Origin: Pseudomonadota bacterium
GTDB lineage: Bacteria > SZUA-182 > DTGQ01
DNA length: 64,000 nt
Assembly (NCBI GenBank): GCA_030625085.1
Contig: DAOURK010000003.1
Span: forward strand, 20,198 to 84,197
Reading direction: 5' to 3'
Shown here: one piece after another, positions 46,899 through 56,001 of the stretch
How the letters are laid out: the number at the start of each line of letters is the position of its first letter
Numbering within the stretch: the first letter of the stretch is position 1
Program-made: the position numbers and the translations under genes
The notes under the pieces: model-generated
Database searches by the model: none
What the model saw: only the letters and a program-made list of their open reading frames with translations
Told to the model about the DNA's origin: nothing

Positions 46899-47450
46899 TT
46901 GGATAAGAGATTTTTCGGGATGAAAAAATACGCCCTTTTTTTATTTCAACTTATACTAACAGGAGGGGTTTTTTTTTTAGCAGGAGTATCTAGTACAAGA
47001 TCTCAAGAGGTATCCCAAGAAAATTTTGGTGAAGAAATTAAAATTTTGATTACAGCCGATCAGGTAGAATTTGATCCTCAAAATAATATGGCCACCTATA
47101 AAGGCGGGGTGACGGTAAAACAAGATAATACTTTTCTTTATGCTGATCGTATTGAGGTATATTGGGCGGAGGGAGAAGGAAAGATTGAGTTGATTAAGGC
47201 TTACGACAACATTAGAATAGTTAAGGAGGATAAAATTATAACTGCCGAAGAGGGTATTTATTATCATCAAGAGCGTAAGGTAATTCTCACAGGGAATCCA
47301 ATGACCAGGCAGGGAAAAAATTGTATATCAGGGGATACAATAACCTATTTCTGGGATCAGGGTAAGGTCCTCATAGAGGGAAACGCGAAGGCAACAATTG
47401 CCGTAGAGGAAGAAAAAAAGAGCAATTCGGAGCGAGAAAAGATTGATTGA
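46899..47450 (+). CDS. lptA: LptA, periplasmic LPS-binding protein
   Basis: About 183 residues. An N-terminal signal peptide (KKYALFLFQLILTGGVFFLAG) is followed by the LptA/OstA beta fold: ILITADQVEFDPQNNMATYKGGV, KQDNTFLYADRIEVY, ITAEEGIYY and LIEGNAKATI. It bridges LptC and LptD in the periplasm. The start may be the TTG at 46899 or the ATG at 46920, and the latter gives the cleaner signal peptide. It overlaps lptB by 8 bases. Confidence 0.88.
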   Translation: MDKRFFGMKKYALFLFQLILTGGVFFLAGVSSTRSQEVSQENFGEEIKILITADQVEFDPQNNMATYKGGVTVKQDNTFLYADRIEVYWAEGEGKIELIKAYDNIRIVKEDKIITAEEGIYYHQERKVILTGNPMTRQGKNCISGDTITYFWDQGKVLIEGNAKATIAVEEEKKSNSEREKID

Positions 47451-48159
47451 AGCTAAGGGCCTCCTGAAAAAGTATAAGGGTCTTGTTACCGTAAATGATG
47501 TGAGCTTTTCCCTCAAAAGGGGAGAGGTGGTTGGTTTACTGGGGCCTAATGGAGCGGGGAAGACGACGACTTTTAGAATTATGATAGGTTTAATTAAACC
47601 GGAAAAGGGGCAGATATTTTTAAATGGTCATGAAATCACCCACTTAGCCATGTATAAGCGGGCCAATTTGGGCATCAGCTATCTTCCTCAAGAATCTTCG
47701 GTATTTAAAAGATTAACTGTCGAGCAAAATATTATGGCTATTCTGGAAGCTCTTGATCCGGATACTGAAGAAAGGAAGCGTCGACTAAGTTCATTACTGG
47801 ATGAACTTGGGTTAACTAATTTAGCCCACCACAAGGCAGATACTCTTTCCGGCGGCGAGCGGCGCAGGGTAGAACTTGGCCGAGCGTTAATTACTTCACC
47901 GTCTTTTATGTTGTTAGATGAGCCGTTTGTTGGGATCGATCCCAAGGCAGTGTTGCGTATCCAAAAAATCATCAACACCTTTAAAAAAAAAGGTATCGGC
48001 ATATTAATTACCGATCATAATGTTCGCGAAACCCTCACTATCACGGATCGGGCTTATATCATGTATAATGGTGAAATTTTACTCTCCGGTACCACGGCAG
48101 ATTTGATTAGCGATGATCAGGTTAAGGATTTATATTTAGGCGAGACTTTTCGTATGTGA
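47443..48159 (+). CDS. lptB: LptB, LPS export ATPase
   Basis: A 238-residue ABC ATPase. Walker A LLGPNGAGKTTTF (about 32-44), Q-loop YLPQESSVFKRLTVEQN characteristic of LptB, signature LSGGERRRVELGRAL, Walker B FMLLDEPFVGIDP, and the switch His in ITDHNVRETL. It powers LPS extraction by the LptFG permease, not present here. The TTG start overlaps lptA. Confidence 0.95.
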   Translation: MIEAKGLLKKYKGLVTVNDVSFSLKRGEVVGLLGPNGAGKTTTFRIMIGLIKPEKGQIFLNGHEITHLAMYKRANLGISYLPQESSVFKRLTVEQNIMAILEALDPDTEERKRRLSSLLDELGLTNLAHHKADTLSGGERRRVELGRALITSPSFMLLDEPFVGIDPKAVLRIQKIINTFKKKGIGILITDHNVRETLTITDRAYIMYNGEILLSGTTADLISDDQVKDLYLGETFRM

Positions 48160-48162
48160 CCC

Positions 48163-48191
48163 TTGACAGATTTGATTTATTATGTTATTGA
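48163..48191 (+). promoter_or_regulatory. Sigma-70-type promoter before the IHF/HU gene
   Basis: TTGACA at 48163-48168, a 17-base spacer and TATTGA at 48186-48191, 51 bases before the IHF/HU ATG. Confidence 0.5.
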
Positions 48192-48242
48192 TTAATTGAG
48201 AATATTAACTTATCTTATAAGACGAGAGGAGGATCTTGATCA

Positions 48243-48521
48243 ATGACTAAAGCCGATTTAGTGGTGGAAATTTCAAAGTTAACGGATTTAACGAAGAAAG
48301 AAACCGAAACAGTAATTAAGACTATTTTTGGAAGTATTACTACTGCTTTAAGCGAAGGGGACAAAGTGGAGTTGAGGGGTTTTGGAAGTTTCCGTATTCG
48401 AGACAGGAAAGCCCGACAGGGGAGGAACCCTAAAACCGGTGAAACGGTAAAAGTCCCCGCAAAAAAAGTCCCTTTTTTCAAAGCCGGCAAAGAATTACGG
48501 GCTTTGGTTGATTTTAACTGA
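48243..48521 (+). CDS. IHF/HU-family DNA-bending protein
   Basis: A 92-residue histone-like protein. MTKADLVVEIS, DKVELRGFGSFRIRDRKARQGRNPKTGE and the VPAKKVPFFKAGKELR arm region fit the IHF alpha/HU family. The beta-arm Pro in the RNPKTGE motif is present. Such proteins bend DNA and often assist sigma-54 promoters, which suits the rpoN neighbour. It has its own promoter and a GAGGAGG-like ribosome-binding site. Confidence 0.9.
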   Translation: MTKADLVVEISKLTDLTKKETETVIKTIFGSITTALSEGDKVELRGFGSFRIRDRKARQGRNPKTGETVKVPAKKVPFFKAGKELRALVDFN

Positions 48522-48620
48522 TTTTGATCAGGTAAAGAGCAGGGTTTTTTGTTGGATGTCAGATAAAATGAAAAGTTGTTTTCTTACAAGACACTTCACA
48601 ATTCGCAGAGAGGTGCGGCT

Positions 48621-50087
48621 ATGGCGCTAGAGTTAAAACACAGTCTAAATATGAAGTTGACCCACCGGCTGATGATGGTCCCGATGTTGCAGCAGTCTAT
48701 AAAATTATTACAACTGTCCAAACTTGAGTTAACCAATCTCATTCATCAAGAATTACAAGAAAATCCAATGCTGGAAGAATTACAAACGGACTCTTCGGAT
48801 CATGATACTGAAGAAATAAAGCAAAAAGAGGTAAAAACTGAGGATGTGCGCTTAAGTAATGAAGAGGATAGTTTTAAGAATTCGGAAGGTGAAATGGATT
48901 GGCAGAATTTTATTGATGATGATATTGGAGACACGAGTTATAATCGTTCTTTCGCCCAAGGGGATGAGCGGGAACTTCCCCCCTTGGAGAATATTCTGAC
49001 CAAGCCGCAGTCACTTCAAAATTATCTGCTCTGGCAACTGAGGATGACATCATCTCTTGAGGATGACGAATTTCGTATAGGAGAGATGATTATTGGCAAT
49101 ATTGATGAAAATGGTTACCTTTGTGCAACAGTTGAGGAAATTACCGAAGTCCTTGGGTTAGATGATATAGCCAAAACGGAAGAAGTATTGGATCTGATCC
49201 AAAAATTTGATCCGGCCGGGGTCGGGGCCAGAACACCTCAAGAATGTTTGCTGTTGCAAGTAAAAGAGAATGAACCTACAGCTTCGTTAGTTAAGAAAAT
49301 AATCCAGGATCATATAGCTCAAATGGAGGCCAAGCAATATCATACAATTGCCAAAAATATGGGCCTTAGTCTGCTTAAAGTAAAAGAGCTGACCAAAATT
49401 ATCTTAAGCTATGATCCCAAACCGGGGCGCAGATTCAATCCCGAAATCTCTCACTATATTGTGCCGGATGTATTTGTTTATAAAGTTGTAGATGATTATA
49501 TTATTACTTTGAATGATGAGGGTCTACCACAACTTCGCGTGAGTAATGTATACCGGAAAATTTTACGAAAAGGGAAAATGGTCCCTGAGAATACGCGAAA
49601 ATATGTAGAGGATAAATTGCGATCTGCTGTCTGGTTAATTAAAAGCATTCAGCAGCGGCAAAGAACTTTATATAATGTATCCAAGAGCATTGTTACTTTT
49701 CAGCAAGATTTTCTGGAGAAAGGGTTGGCTCATTTAAAACCCTTGACCTTAATGGATGTGGCTAACGACATCTCAATGCACGAATCAACCATTAGCCGTG
49801 TTACCACCAATAAATATATGTATACTCCCCAGGGAATTTTTGAGCTGAAGTTTTTCTTTAATTCGGGATTAAAGAAAAATAATGGCGATTATATATCTTC
49901 GGTAAGAGTAAAAGAGATACTCCGTGAACTGATTAAAAATGAAAATTCCCGGAAGCCTTACAGCGACACACAAATTTTGGGATTATTAAAAAAACAAGGA
50001 GTAGTTATTGCCAGACGCACTATAGCCAAATATCGTGATGAATTACACATTTTACCTTCTCAGAAACGAAAAATGGATATTATTTGA
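48621..50087 (+). CDS. rpoN: RNA polymerase sigma-54 factor
   Basis: A 488-residue protein. Region I (about 1-50) is glutamine- and leucine-rich ([16 protein letters not shown]) and contacts activators. An acidic linker follows (about 55-110), then the core-binding domain (about 115-310), the HTH region with [18 protein letters not shown], and the RpoN box [14 protein letters not shown] near the end. The ATG at 48621 has AGAGG at good spacing, and the upstream TTG-type extension is not needed. It directs transcription with enhancer-binding activators, none of which is in this window. Confidence 0.95.
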   Translation: MALELKHSLNMKLTHRLMMVPMLQQSIKLLQLSKLELTNLIHQELQENPMLEELQTDSSDHDTEEIKQKEVKTEDVRLSNEEDSFKNSEGEMDWQNFIDDDIGDTSYNRSFAQGDERELPPLENILTKPQSLQNYLLWQLRMTSSLEDDEFRIGEMIIGNIDENGYLCATVEEITEVLGLDDIAKTEEVLDLIQKFDPAGVGARTPQECLLLQVKENEPTASLVKKIIQDHIAQMEAKQYHTIAKNMGLSLLKVKELTKIILSYDPKPGRRFNPEISHYIVPDVFVYKVVDDYIITLNDEGLPQLRVSNVYRKILRKGKMVPENTRKYVEDKLRSAVWLIKSIQQRQRTLYNVSKSIVTFQQDFLEKGLAHLKPLTLMDVANDISMHESTISRVTTNKYMYTPQGIFELKFFFNSGLKKNNGDYISSVRVKEILRELIKNENSRKPYSDTQILGLLKKQGVVIARRTIAKYRDELHILPSQKRKMDII

Positions 50088-50267
50088 CCTATAAATGGTC
50101 AACAGACAAAACAGGCTCATTATCATTATTAATCATAAGAAGCTGCGCCTTCCTTTTACTTTTCTCTTTATGAATGGTAGTGTATTCCTTCCGAGGGAAC
50201 AAAGGTCAAAATAAGTAAGCACAGGTTATTTATTTAATCATATATGCTGTGAAGGAGGCTATTATAG

Positions 50268-50816
50268 ATGCAAGTACTAATTACGGGCAGACATATGGAA
50301 ATGACTAAAGCTTTGCAAGATTACGTGAAGAATAAAGTAGGACGTGTTAATAAATATCTTGAAAATATTAAAGAGGCAGATGTTATTTTAAGTGTTGAAA
50401 AATATCGTCATTCAGCCGAAGTAACCATTAAGGCTAATGGGATTACTATTAATGGAGAAGAAGAAACTGATGATATGTACTGCTCAGTTGATCGGGTAAT
50501 GGATAAAATTGAGCGGCAGGTTAAAAAATATAAGGAAAAAACCCGGCAACACAAAGCACGACAAGTATTAAAAGAAAAAAATACGATCATGGATGTATTT
50601 ACGGCAGAAGATAAGGAAGAGGCGCCATCAAATTTGCGGATAATTAAACCAAAAAAACTGATTGTTCAGCACATGAGCCTGGATGAAGCAATTAAGCAAA
50701 TGGATTTATTAGGGGAAGATTGCTTTATATTTGCCAATATAGCCTCAGATTCTTTAAGTGTGATTTATCGACGCAAAGATGACAAATTGGTGCTTATTGA
50801 GCCGGAATTCCAATAA
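50268..50816 (+). CDS. hpf: Ribosome hibernation-promoting factor, long form
   Basis: A 182-residue protein. N-terminal ribosome-binding domain (about 1-100, ITGRHMEMTKALQDYV, VILSVEKYRHSAEVTI) plus a C-terminal dimerisation domain (about 120-182, KPMS-like MSLDEAIKQMDLLGEDCFIFAN and VIYRRKD). This long form pairs 70S ribosomes into 100S dimers in starved cells. GGAGG precedes the ATG. It follows rpoN in the usual order with ptsN downstream. Confidence 0.95.
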   Translation: MQVLITGRHMEMTKALQDYVKNKVGRVNKYLENIKEADVILSVEKYRHSAEVTIKANGITINGEEETDDMYCSVDRVMDKIERQVKKYKEKTRQHKARQVLKEKNTIMDVFTAEDKEEAPSNLRIIKPKKLIVQHMSLDEAIKQMDLLGEDCFIFANIASDSLSVIYRRKDDKLVLIEPEFQ

Positions 50817-50844
50817 AAAGTTCGCGATTGATGGAGGAAATTTT

Positions 50845-51309
50845 ATGAGGATTTTGGATTATTTGCCCAAGGAGTGTATCGAAGCAGATTTAAAAGCCGA
50901 AACCAAGGTGGAGCTTTTAAAGGAGTTAGTTCAGGTTTTAGTAAAAAGTAATCAGATAAAAAATGCTGATAAGGCATTAGGGGCTTTATTGGCAAGAGAA
51001 AAAATGGGGAGCACCGGAGTGGGGGATGGGGTGGCTATTCCCCATGCCAAATTTAACGAGGCAAATCTTGTAGCGGCTTTTGGACGAAGTCAAAAGGGGG
51101 TTGATTTTGAGTCCCTCGATAATAAACCCGCTCATTTATTTTTTTTATTTTTGGCTCCTGAAAATTCAGCAGCCTTGCATTTAAAGATTTTGGCGAGAAT
51201 TTCCCGGCTTCTTAAAAAACCGGATTTCCGACAGTCTTTGATGCAAGTCAAAGACCGGGAGGATATTTATCGGGTTATTGCTAAAGAAGAAAAAGAAATC
51301 ACAGGGTAA
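50845..51309 (+). CDS. ptsN: PtsN, nitrogen-type EIIA
   Basis: A 154-residue EIIA(Ntr) protein. The phosphorylated His67 lies in DGVAIPHAKF, with STGVGDGVA ahead of it and LFFLFLAPENSAALHLKILARISRLL after it. Start at the ATG at 50845, preceded by GGAGGAAATTTT; the longer frame has no ribosome-binding site. PtsN relays phosphate signals to potassium, nitrogen or stress regulation. It is 9 bases before hprK. Confidence 0.94.
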   Translation: MRILDYLPKECIEADLKAETKVELLKELVQVLVKSNQIKNADKALGALLAREKMGSTGVGDGVAIPHAKFNEANLVAAFGRSQKGVDFESLDNKPAHLFFLFLAPENSAALHLKILARISRLLKKPDFRQSLMQVKDREDIYRVIAKEEKEITG

Positions 51310-51318
51310 AAGCTAAGA

Positions 51319-52293
51319 ATGCTTACCCGAAGATATTTAACTGTTCAAGAGTTATTCGATGAACAAGCCGAGCGATTGAAATTAGTAATAATAGCTGGGA
51401 AAGACGGTCTCAACCGGAAGATTAAATCTCCCCGCATTCAAAAGCCTGGCTTGGCTATGGCAGGATATTTCGCTCAGATACGCGCTGAACGAATTCAGGT
51501 ACTAGGTAATACCGAGATATCTTTTTTACAAACACTTTCCCATGCACGCTGTCAGGAGGTTTTAGATGCTATCTGCCGAGCATCTATTTCCTGCTTTATT
51601 TTAACTAAAAAATTATCCCCTCCTCCGGAACTAACTCGACAATGCAATAAACATAAAATCGCTGTTTTGCAATCCGCCTTACAAAGTTCAGTATTTATTC
51701 GGCAAATTTCAACCTACATGGAAGAAAAATTAGCCGCCCAAACAAGTATCCACGGCGTTCTAATGGATATTTACGGCCGCGGTGTTCTTGTGCTGGGCAA
51801 AAGTAGTATCGGGAAGAGCGAATGCGCCCTGGATCTTATTGTTCGAGGGCATCGTTTAGTCTCGGATGATATGGTCAACATCAAATTGGTCCCACCTGAT
51901 GTATTGATTGGCAGCGGCCCTGATTTAATCCGCTATCATATGGAATTGCGAGGATTGGGAATAATCAATATTAAAGATCTTTTTGGGGTGGCTGCTGTAC
52001 GGTATCGAAAAAAAATTGAACTGGTAGTCATGATGGAGGAATGGAAAACAAGTATTGAATATGAGCGTTTGGGACTAGATGAGAGAACAACAAGGATTTT
52101 GGGAATTGATCTGCCCTTGATTAAAATGCCTGTAGCTCCCGGTCGAAATATGGCCATTATTATAGAAGTTGCCGCCCGAAATCAATTATTAAAAGAAAGC
52201 GGCTATTATTCAGCTCGAGATTTTGATCGAAAGGTTGGTGATCAGTTAACAAAAAAAGCTCTCACTGGTTATGAAGGAGATATTCGAGAATAA
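51319..52293 (+). CDS. hprK: HPr kinase/phosphorylase
   Basis: A 324-residue protein. The C-terminal kinase domain (about 135-310) has the P-loop GKSSIGKS (160-167), SDDMVNIKL, and the HprK signature ELRGLGIINIKDLFG, followed by ITVPVRPGR-like MPVAPGRNMAIIIEVAA. It phosphorylates and dephosphorylates Ser46 of HPr. The HPr encoded at 55527 has that Ser, so substrate and enzyme are both present. The N-terminal domain is complete. Confidence 0.95.
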   Translation: MLTRRYLTVQELFDEQAERLKLVIIAGKDGLNRKIKSPRIQKPGLAMAGYFAQIRAERIQVLGNTEISFLQTLSHARCQEVLDAICRASISCFILTKKLSPPPELTRQCNKHKIAVLQSALQSSVFIRQISTYMEEKLAAQTSIHGVLMDIYGRGVLVLGKSSIGKSECALDLIVRGHRLVSDDMVNIKLVPPDVLIGSGPDLIRYHMELRGLGIINIKDLFGVAAVRYRKKIELVVMMEEWKTSIEYERLGLDERTTRILGIDLPLIKMPVAPGRNMAIIIEVAARNQLLKESGYYSARDFDRKVGDQLTKKALTGYEGDIRE

Positions 52294-52406
52294 GCGTCTC
52301 TAACCAGGCATCCCTTATTTTCAAGGGACCAGGGGATAGAAAGTCAACGAGTGAATTTAGCTGATTTTTTTAACAGGTGTTAATTTGGATAAGAGAATAA
52401 AAAAAA

Positions 52407-52859
52407 ATGACTAATAAAAACAGTGAGTCCCAAAAAAATGATAAAGATAGTATAGTCGGGGTGGTTATTATTACTCATGGAAATGTAGCCAAAGCTTTAC
52501 TTGCGAGCGCAGAACTTATTGCCGGCCCATTAAAAAAAGCGATTGCCGTTTCAGTAGACTCCAAAGAAGGGGTTGATAGAGCGCTCAAAGATATTCGACA
52601 GGCCATTGAGCGTGTAGATTCCGGCTCCGGTGTGTTGATTTTAACGGATATGTTTGGAGGAAGTTCATCTAATTTGAGTTTGTCTTTTTTGTCTGAAAAA
52701 CGAATAGCCGTCGTCACAGGGGTGAATCTTCCAATGTTAATAAAGCTTTCCTCTTATCGTCAAGGGCATAGCTTGGAAGAAATTAAGGAAACCAGTTGTA
52801 CCTGTGGCCGAGAAAAGATTATTATAGCCAGCGATTTGCTTAATAAAAATCATCTGTAA
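52407..52859 (+). CDS. PTS EIIA, mannose/fructose family
   Basis: A 150-residue EIIA(Man)-type protein. The phosphorylated His24 is in VIITHGNVAKAL, and LILTDMFGGSSSNLSL and VTGVNLPMLIKLSSYR follow. No EIIB, EIIC or EIID is adjacent, so it likely acts in regulation, not sugar uptake. It lies between hprK and the GH57 gene. The usual rapZ that often sits here is missing. Confidence 0.88.
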   Translation: MTNKNSESQKNDKDSIVGVVIITHGNVAKALLASAELIAGPLKKAIAVSVDSKEGVDRALKDIRQAIERVDSGSGVLILTDMFGGSSSNLSLSFLSEKRIAVVTGVNLPMLIKLSSYRQGHSLEEIKETSCTCGREKIIIASDLLNKNHL

Positions 52860-52962
52860 CAATATGTGCCCGATATAGTTATTGCCACAAAATTGATGAC
52901 TCGTTACTGCATGGATAAGTACTTGTAATAATATTAAATTTTATGCATTAATTTCTTATAAG

Positions 52963-52990
52963 GTAGCGAAGGGCTAAAGCCCTGCGCTAC
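52963..52990. repeat. REP-like palindrome, copy 4
   Basis: 28-base near-perfect palindrome: GTAGCGAAGGG, centre CTAAAG, CCCTGCGCTAC, with one mismatch in the arms. It is the cleanest complete unit of this family in the window. Confidence 0.8.
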
Positions 52991-53074
52991 TTCAAACCCC
53001 CTAGTCTGATGTATACATAAGGGGATCAGGACATTCTGTAAGGTGTCGGGGGTTATTTTTAGTGGGGACAAATA

Positions 53075-55252
53075 TTGGAAAAACAATATCTTATTTTAGG
53101 GATCCATAATCATCAGCCAGTAGGGAATTTTGATTTTGTTTTTGAAGAATGCACCAAAAAGGCCTATTTGCCTTTTTTAAAAGTACTCAAGGCACACCCC
53201 CGCATTAAGATAAGTCTTCATTATTCCGGGAATATGTGGAACTGGTTTTTGGAAAACTCCTCTCCCGTTTTAGATCTTTTGCATGATATGGTGGCCAGGG
53301 GGCAGGTTGAACTTTTAAGTGGAGGATATTATGAACCTATTTTAGCTATCCTCCCTGATGAAGATAAAGTGGGGCAAATAAAAAAATTGAACCGGTTTCT
53401 GTCCGAGCATTTTCAGGTAGGTTCTCGAGGCATGTGGTTGGCTGAAAGGGTTTGGGAGCCTCATCTGGTAAAATATATTTGTGAGGCCGGCATTGAATAT
53501 CTGGCTGTAGATGATCTACATTTTAGGGCAGCCGGACTTCAAGAAGAAGATTTAAAGGGGTATTACCTTACCGAAGAACAGGGTAAAATTTTAAAAGTCT
53601 TTCCCGGCAGTAAATTTTTGCGCTACAGCATTCCCTTCCGAAAGCCTCAGGAAACAATTGATTACATCCTGAGGGAAAATAGGGGAAAGGGGAATTTAAC
53701 CCTCATGGCTGACGACGGGGAAAAATTTGGTGTTTGGCCGGGTACCTTTAAATTGACCTATCAGCAAAAATGGCTGGATAAATTTTTTACCTTGATTGAG
53801 AAAAATTATGATTCCTTAGAAATTCTTACCTTTTCCGAATATTTAGATAGATTTTCTCCCTTGGGTAAGATTTATTTACCTACCGCCTCATACTCAGAAA
53901 TGGAAGAATGGGCACTCCTTCCCCAGGCTGCGGAAGAATTGAATACAATAAAAAAGGTGATTAATACCTCGCAGGAATTTACGGACAAGGAAAAACCTGT
54001 TATCAGGGGAGGCTTTTGGCGTAATTTTTTAACGAAATATTCGGAAAGTAACCATATATATCAAAAGATGTTATGGGTGAGTAATCAAATCGAAAAATGC
54101 TTCAAGAATCAATCCGACTCCTCACTGCCCCAAAAATGGATGGAAGAAGCCAGAGATGAATTATGGAAGGGACAATGTAACGATGCTTACTGGCATGGTC
54201 TTTTTGGTGGTCTGTACCTTCCTCATTTACGGCATGGAGTATATACGCATTTGATTCAGGCAGAAAATATTTTAGATAAAAATCTGCGCCCACCCGGCCA
54301 TTGGATTGAGTGTTCACAGAATGGTTTAGACGACGATAAGGAACAAAAACTTATTATAAAAACACCTGTTTTGAATTGTTGCCTGGATGCTGATTCGGGA
54401 GGAACGATTACAGAATTAGACTATCGACCAAAATCATTTAATGTAATTAATTCCTTAATGCGCAGACAAGAAAGCCATCACCAAAAACTACGGCAGGAAG
54501 AGACAATCCAAAACCCGGCAGATGGTTCAGATGATTCAGAGGTGAAAAGTATCCATGATATTTCAGTCAGCAAGGAGGAAAATCTGTCCGGATTGCTGTA
54601 TTATGATTGGTATGCACGAAATTGTTTAATTGATCATTTTCTTGCTCCCGGCACAACCTTACAGGAATTTAGCCGATTGCAGTGTCTTGAATATGGGGAT
54701 TTTGTTACAGGAAGGTATCAAAAGCAGATTCAATCAACAAAACAGATGACCCAGGTTACTTTTTCTAGGGACGGACGTTTGCAGATTAAAGGAAAAAGTA
54801 TTCCCTTTCGAGTAGAAAAACAAGTGAAAATTGAAGCGGATAAGTCAGAATTAACTTTTCAGTATCAGCTTATTAATTGTGGGGGTGATGTGGTCCGCTG
54901 CACCTTTGGGATAGAATTTAATATTAATCTGTTAGGCGGACGGTGTGAGGACAGATATTATCGGATTTCTAATGTTGTCCTGGAGGATCGACAATTGGCC
55001 GGCCAAGGCATTGTAGCGGATGTGAAAGGGCTTCAATTGGTAGATGAAGCTGTGGGCTTAATGATATCTTTTGATTTTACTAACCATCCCACTTTATGGA
55101 GATTTCCCATTGAGACAGCCTCGAATTCTGAAAGCGGATTTGAAAGGGTCTATCAAAGTTCAGTAATTTTTCCCAATTGGGATATAAAGCTGAAGCCAAG
55201 AAGTTCGTGGGCTTGTGATTTTCGATTAAAGATCAGCGATATAACAGGATAG
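53075..55252 (+). CDS. GH57 4-alpha-glucanotransferase / alpha-amylase
   Basis: A 725-residue GH57 enzyme acting on starch or glycogen. Motif 1 HNHQPVGNF is at 11-19. The catalytic nucleophile Glu124 is in WLAERVWEP, and the acid/base Asp214 is in MADDGEKFGVWP. These positions match those of Thermococcus litoralis 4-alpha-glucanotransferase. C-terminal beta-domains (about 420-725) follow. TTG start. There is no signal peptide, so it is cytoplasmic, fitting glycogen turnover. It separates the hprK/EIIA genes from HPr and ptsI. Confidence 0.9.
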   Translation: MEKQYLILGIHNHQPVGNFDFVFEECTKKAYLPFLKVLKAHPRIKISLHYSGNMWNWFLENSSPVLDLLHDMVARGQVELLSGGYYEPILAILPDEDKVGQIKKLNRFLSEHFQVGSRGMWLAERVWEPHLVKYICEAGIEYLAVDDLHFRAAGLQEEDLKGYYLTEEQGKILKVFPGSKFLRYSIPFRKPQETIDYILRENRGKGNLTLMADDGEKFGVWPGTFKLTYQQKWLDKFFTLIEKNYDSLEILTFSEYLDRFSPLGKIYLPTASYSEMEEWALLPQAAEELNTIKKVINTSQEFTDKEKPVIRGGFWRNFLTKYSESNHIYQKMLWVSNQIEKCFKNQSDSSLPQKWMEEARDELWKGQCNDAYWHGLFGGLYLPHLRHGVYTHLIQAENILDKNLRPPGHWIECSQNGLDDDKEQKLIIKTPVLNCCLDADSGGTITELDYRPKSFNVINSLMRRQESHHQKLRQEETIQNPADGSDDSEVKSIHDISVSKEENLSGLLYYDWYARNCLIDHFLAPGTTLQEFSRLQCLEYGDFVTGRYQKQIQSTKQMTQVTFSRDGRLQIKGKSIPFRVEKQVKIEADKSELTFQYQLINCGGDVVRCTFGIEFNINLLGGRCEDRYYRISNVVLEDRQLAGQGIVADVKGLQLVDEAVGLMISFDFTNHPTLWRFPIETASNSESGFERVYQSSVIFPNWDIKLKPRSSWACDFRLKISDITG

Positions 55253-55320
55253 ATTTTTTTGTTTATTCAGGCGGTCTTTTAGCCGACCATTTTGTTGGAG
55301 CCGCCGCCCCTCCTTAATTA

Positions 55321-55400
55321 AATAGCATAGGAATTTTCATTTTATTGATGCGGCTTCCCAGCCGATCATTAATTTGTAATTTGTAATTCGTAATTTAAAT
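55321..55400. repeat. Dispersed repeat family B, copy 4
   Basis: AATAGCATAGGAATTTTCAT, CGGCTTCCCAGCCGATCATT, and a run of TTTGTAAT/TTCGTAAT units. Longest copy of the family. Confidence 0.7.
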
Positions 55401-55526
55401 CTTTTATGCTGATTATTCCTGGAGCAATGATCCCGATTGTGATAAAATGTCCAAAGAGTATATCAGGAAAAAATATCATTTAACATTTTTTTTGTTTTTA
55501 TAATCGATGCGTTTTTTGAGGAAAAG

Positions 55527-55802
55527 ATGCCGAAAAAAGTTGTGACAATTAAAAACAAGTTAGGATTACATGCACGAGCTGCCAGTCAGATTGTTCAATT
55601 GGCCAATAAATATGCATCTGAAGTGATGATTCATAGTAATAATATGAGCGCAAACGGAAAAAGCGTACTTGGAATACTGACTTTAACCGCCTCATTAGGA
55701 ACGGAATTAATCTTTGACGTGAATGGCGACGATGCCCTAGAGCTTTTGGATAAATTGGCAGAGTTAATTGATAATAAATTCGGAGAAGATATTGAGGATT
55801 GA
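55527..55802 (+). CDS. ptsH: HPr, phosphocarrier protein
   Basis: A 91-residue HPr. The EI phosphorylation site His15 is in GLHARAAS, and Ser46, the HprK site, is in NGKSVLGILTL. Both control sites are therefore present. It transfers phosphate from EI to the EIIA proteins nearby. Confidence 0.95.
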   Translation: MPKKVVTIKNKLGLHARAASQIVQLANKYASEVMIHSNNMSANGKSVLGILTLTASLGTELIFDVNGDDALELLDKLAELIDNKFGEDIED

Positions 55803-55850
55803 ACCCTTTTTATTATTTTTATGCAGCCCCGGGCATTTTAATATATTTAT

Positions 55851-55953
55851 GTAGTGCAGGGCTTTAGCCTTGCAAAAAAGAAGAAAAGATAGCATAAAAG
55901 GTTAAAGAAAACGCCTTTTAATATTTTATGTAGCGCAGGGCTTTAGCCCTGCC
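55851..55953. repeat. REP-like palindromes, copies 5 and 6
   Basis: Two units in tandem: GTAGTGCAGGGCTTTAGCC at 55851 and GTAGCGCAGGGCTTTAGCCC at 55930, between ptsH and ptsI. The spacer between units also repeats partly (CCTTTTAATATTTTATGTAG versus CATTTTAATATATTTATGTA). Confidence 0.75.
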
Positions 55954-56001
55954 AAAAGAAATTGGTGCCGCAAATCCCAGGATAGGGGAGGTTGATTTTA
56001 G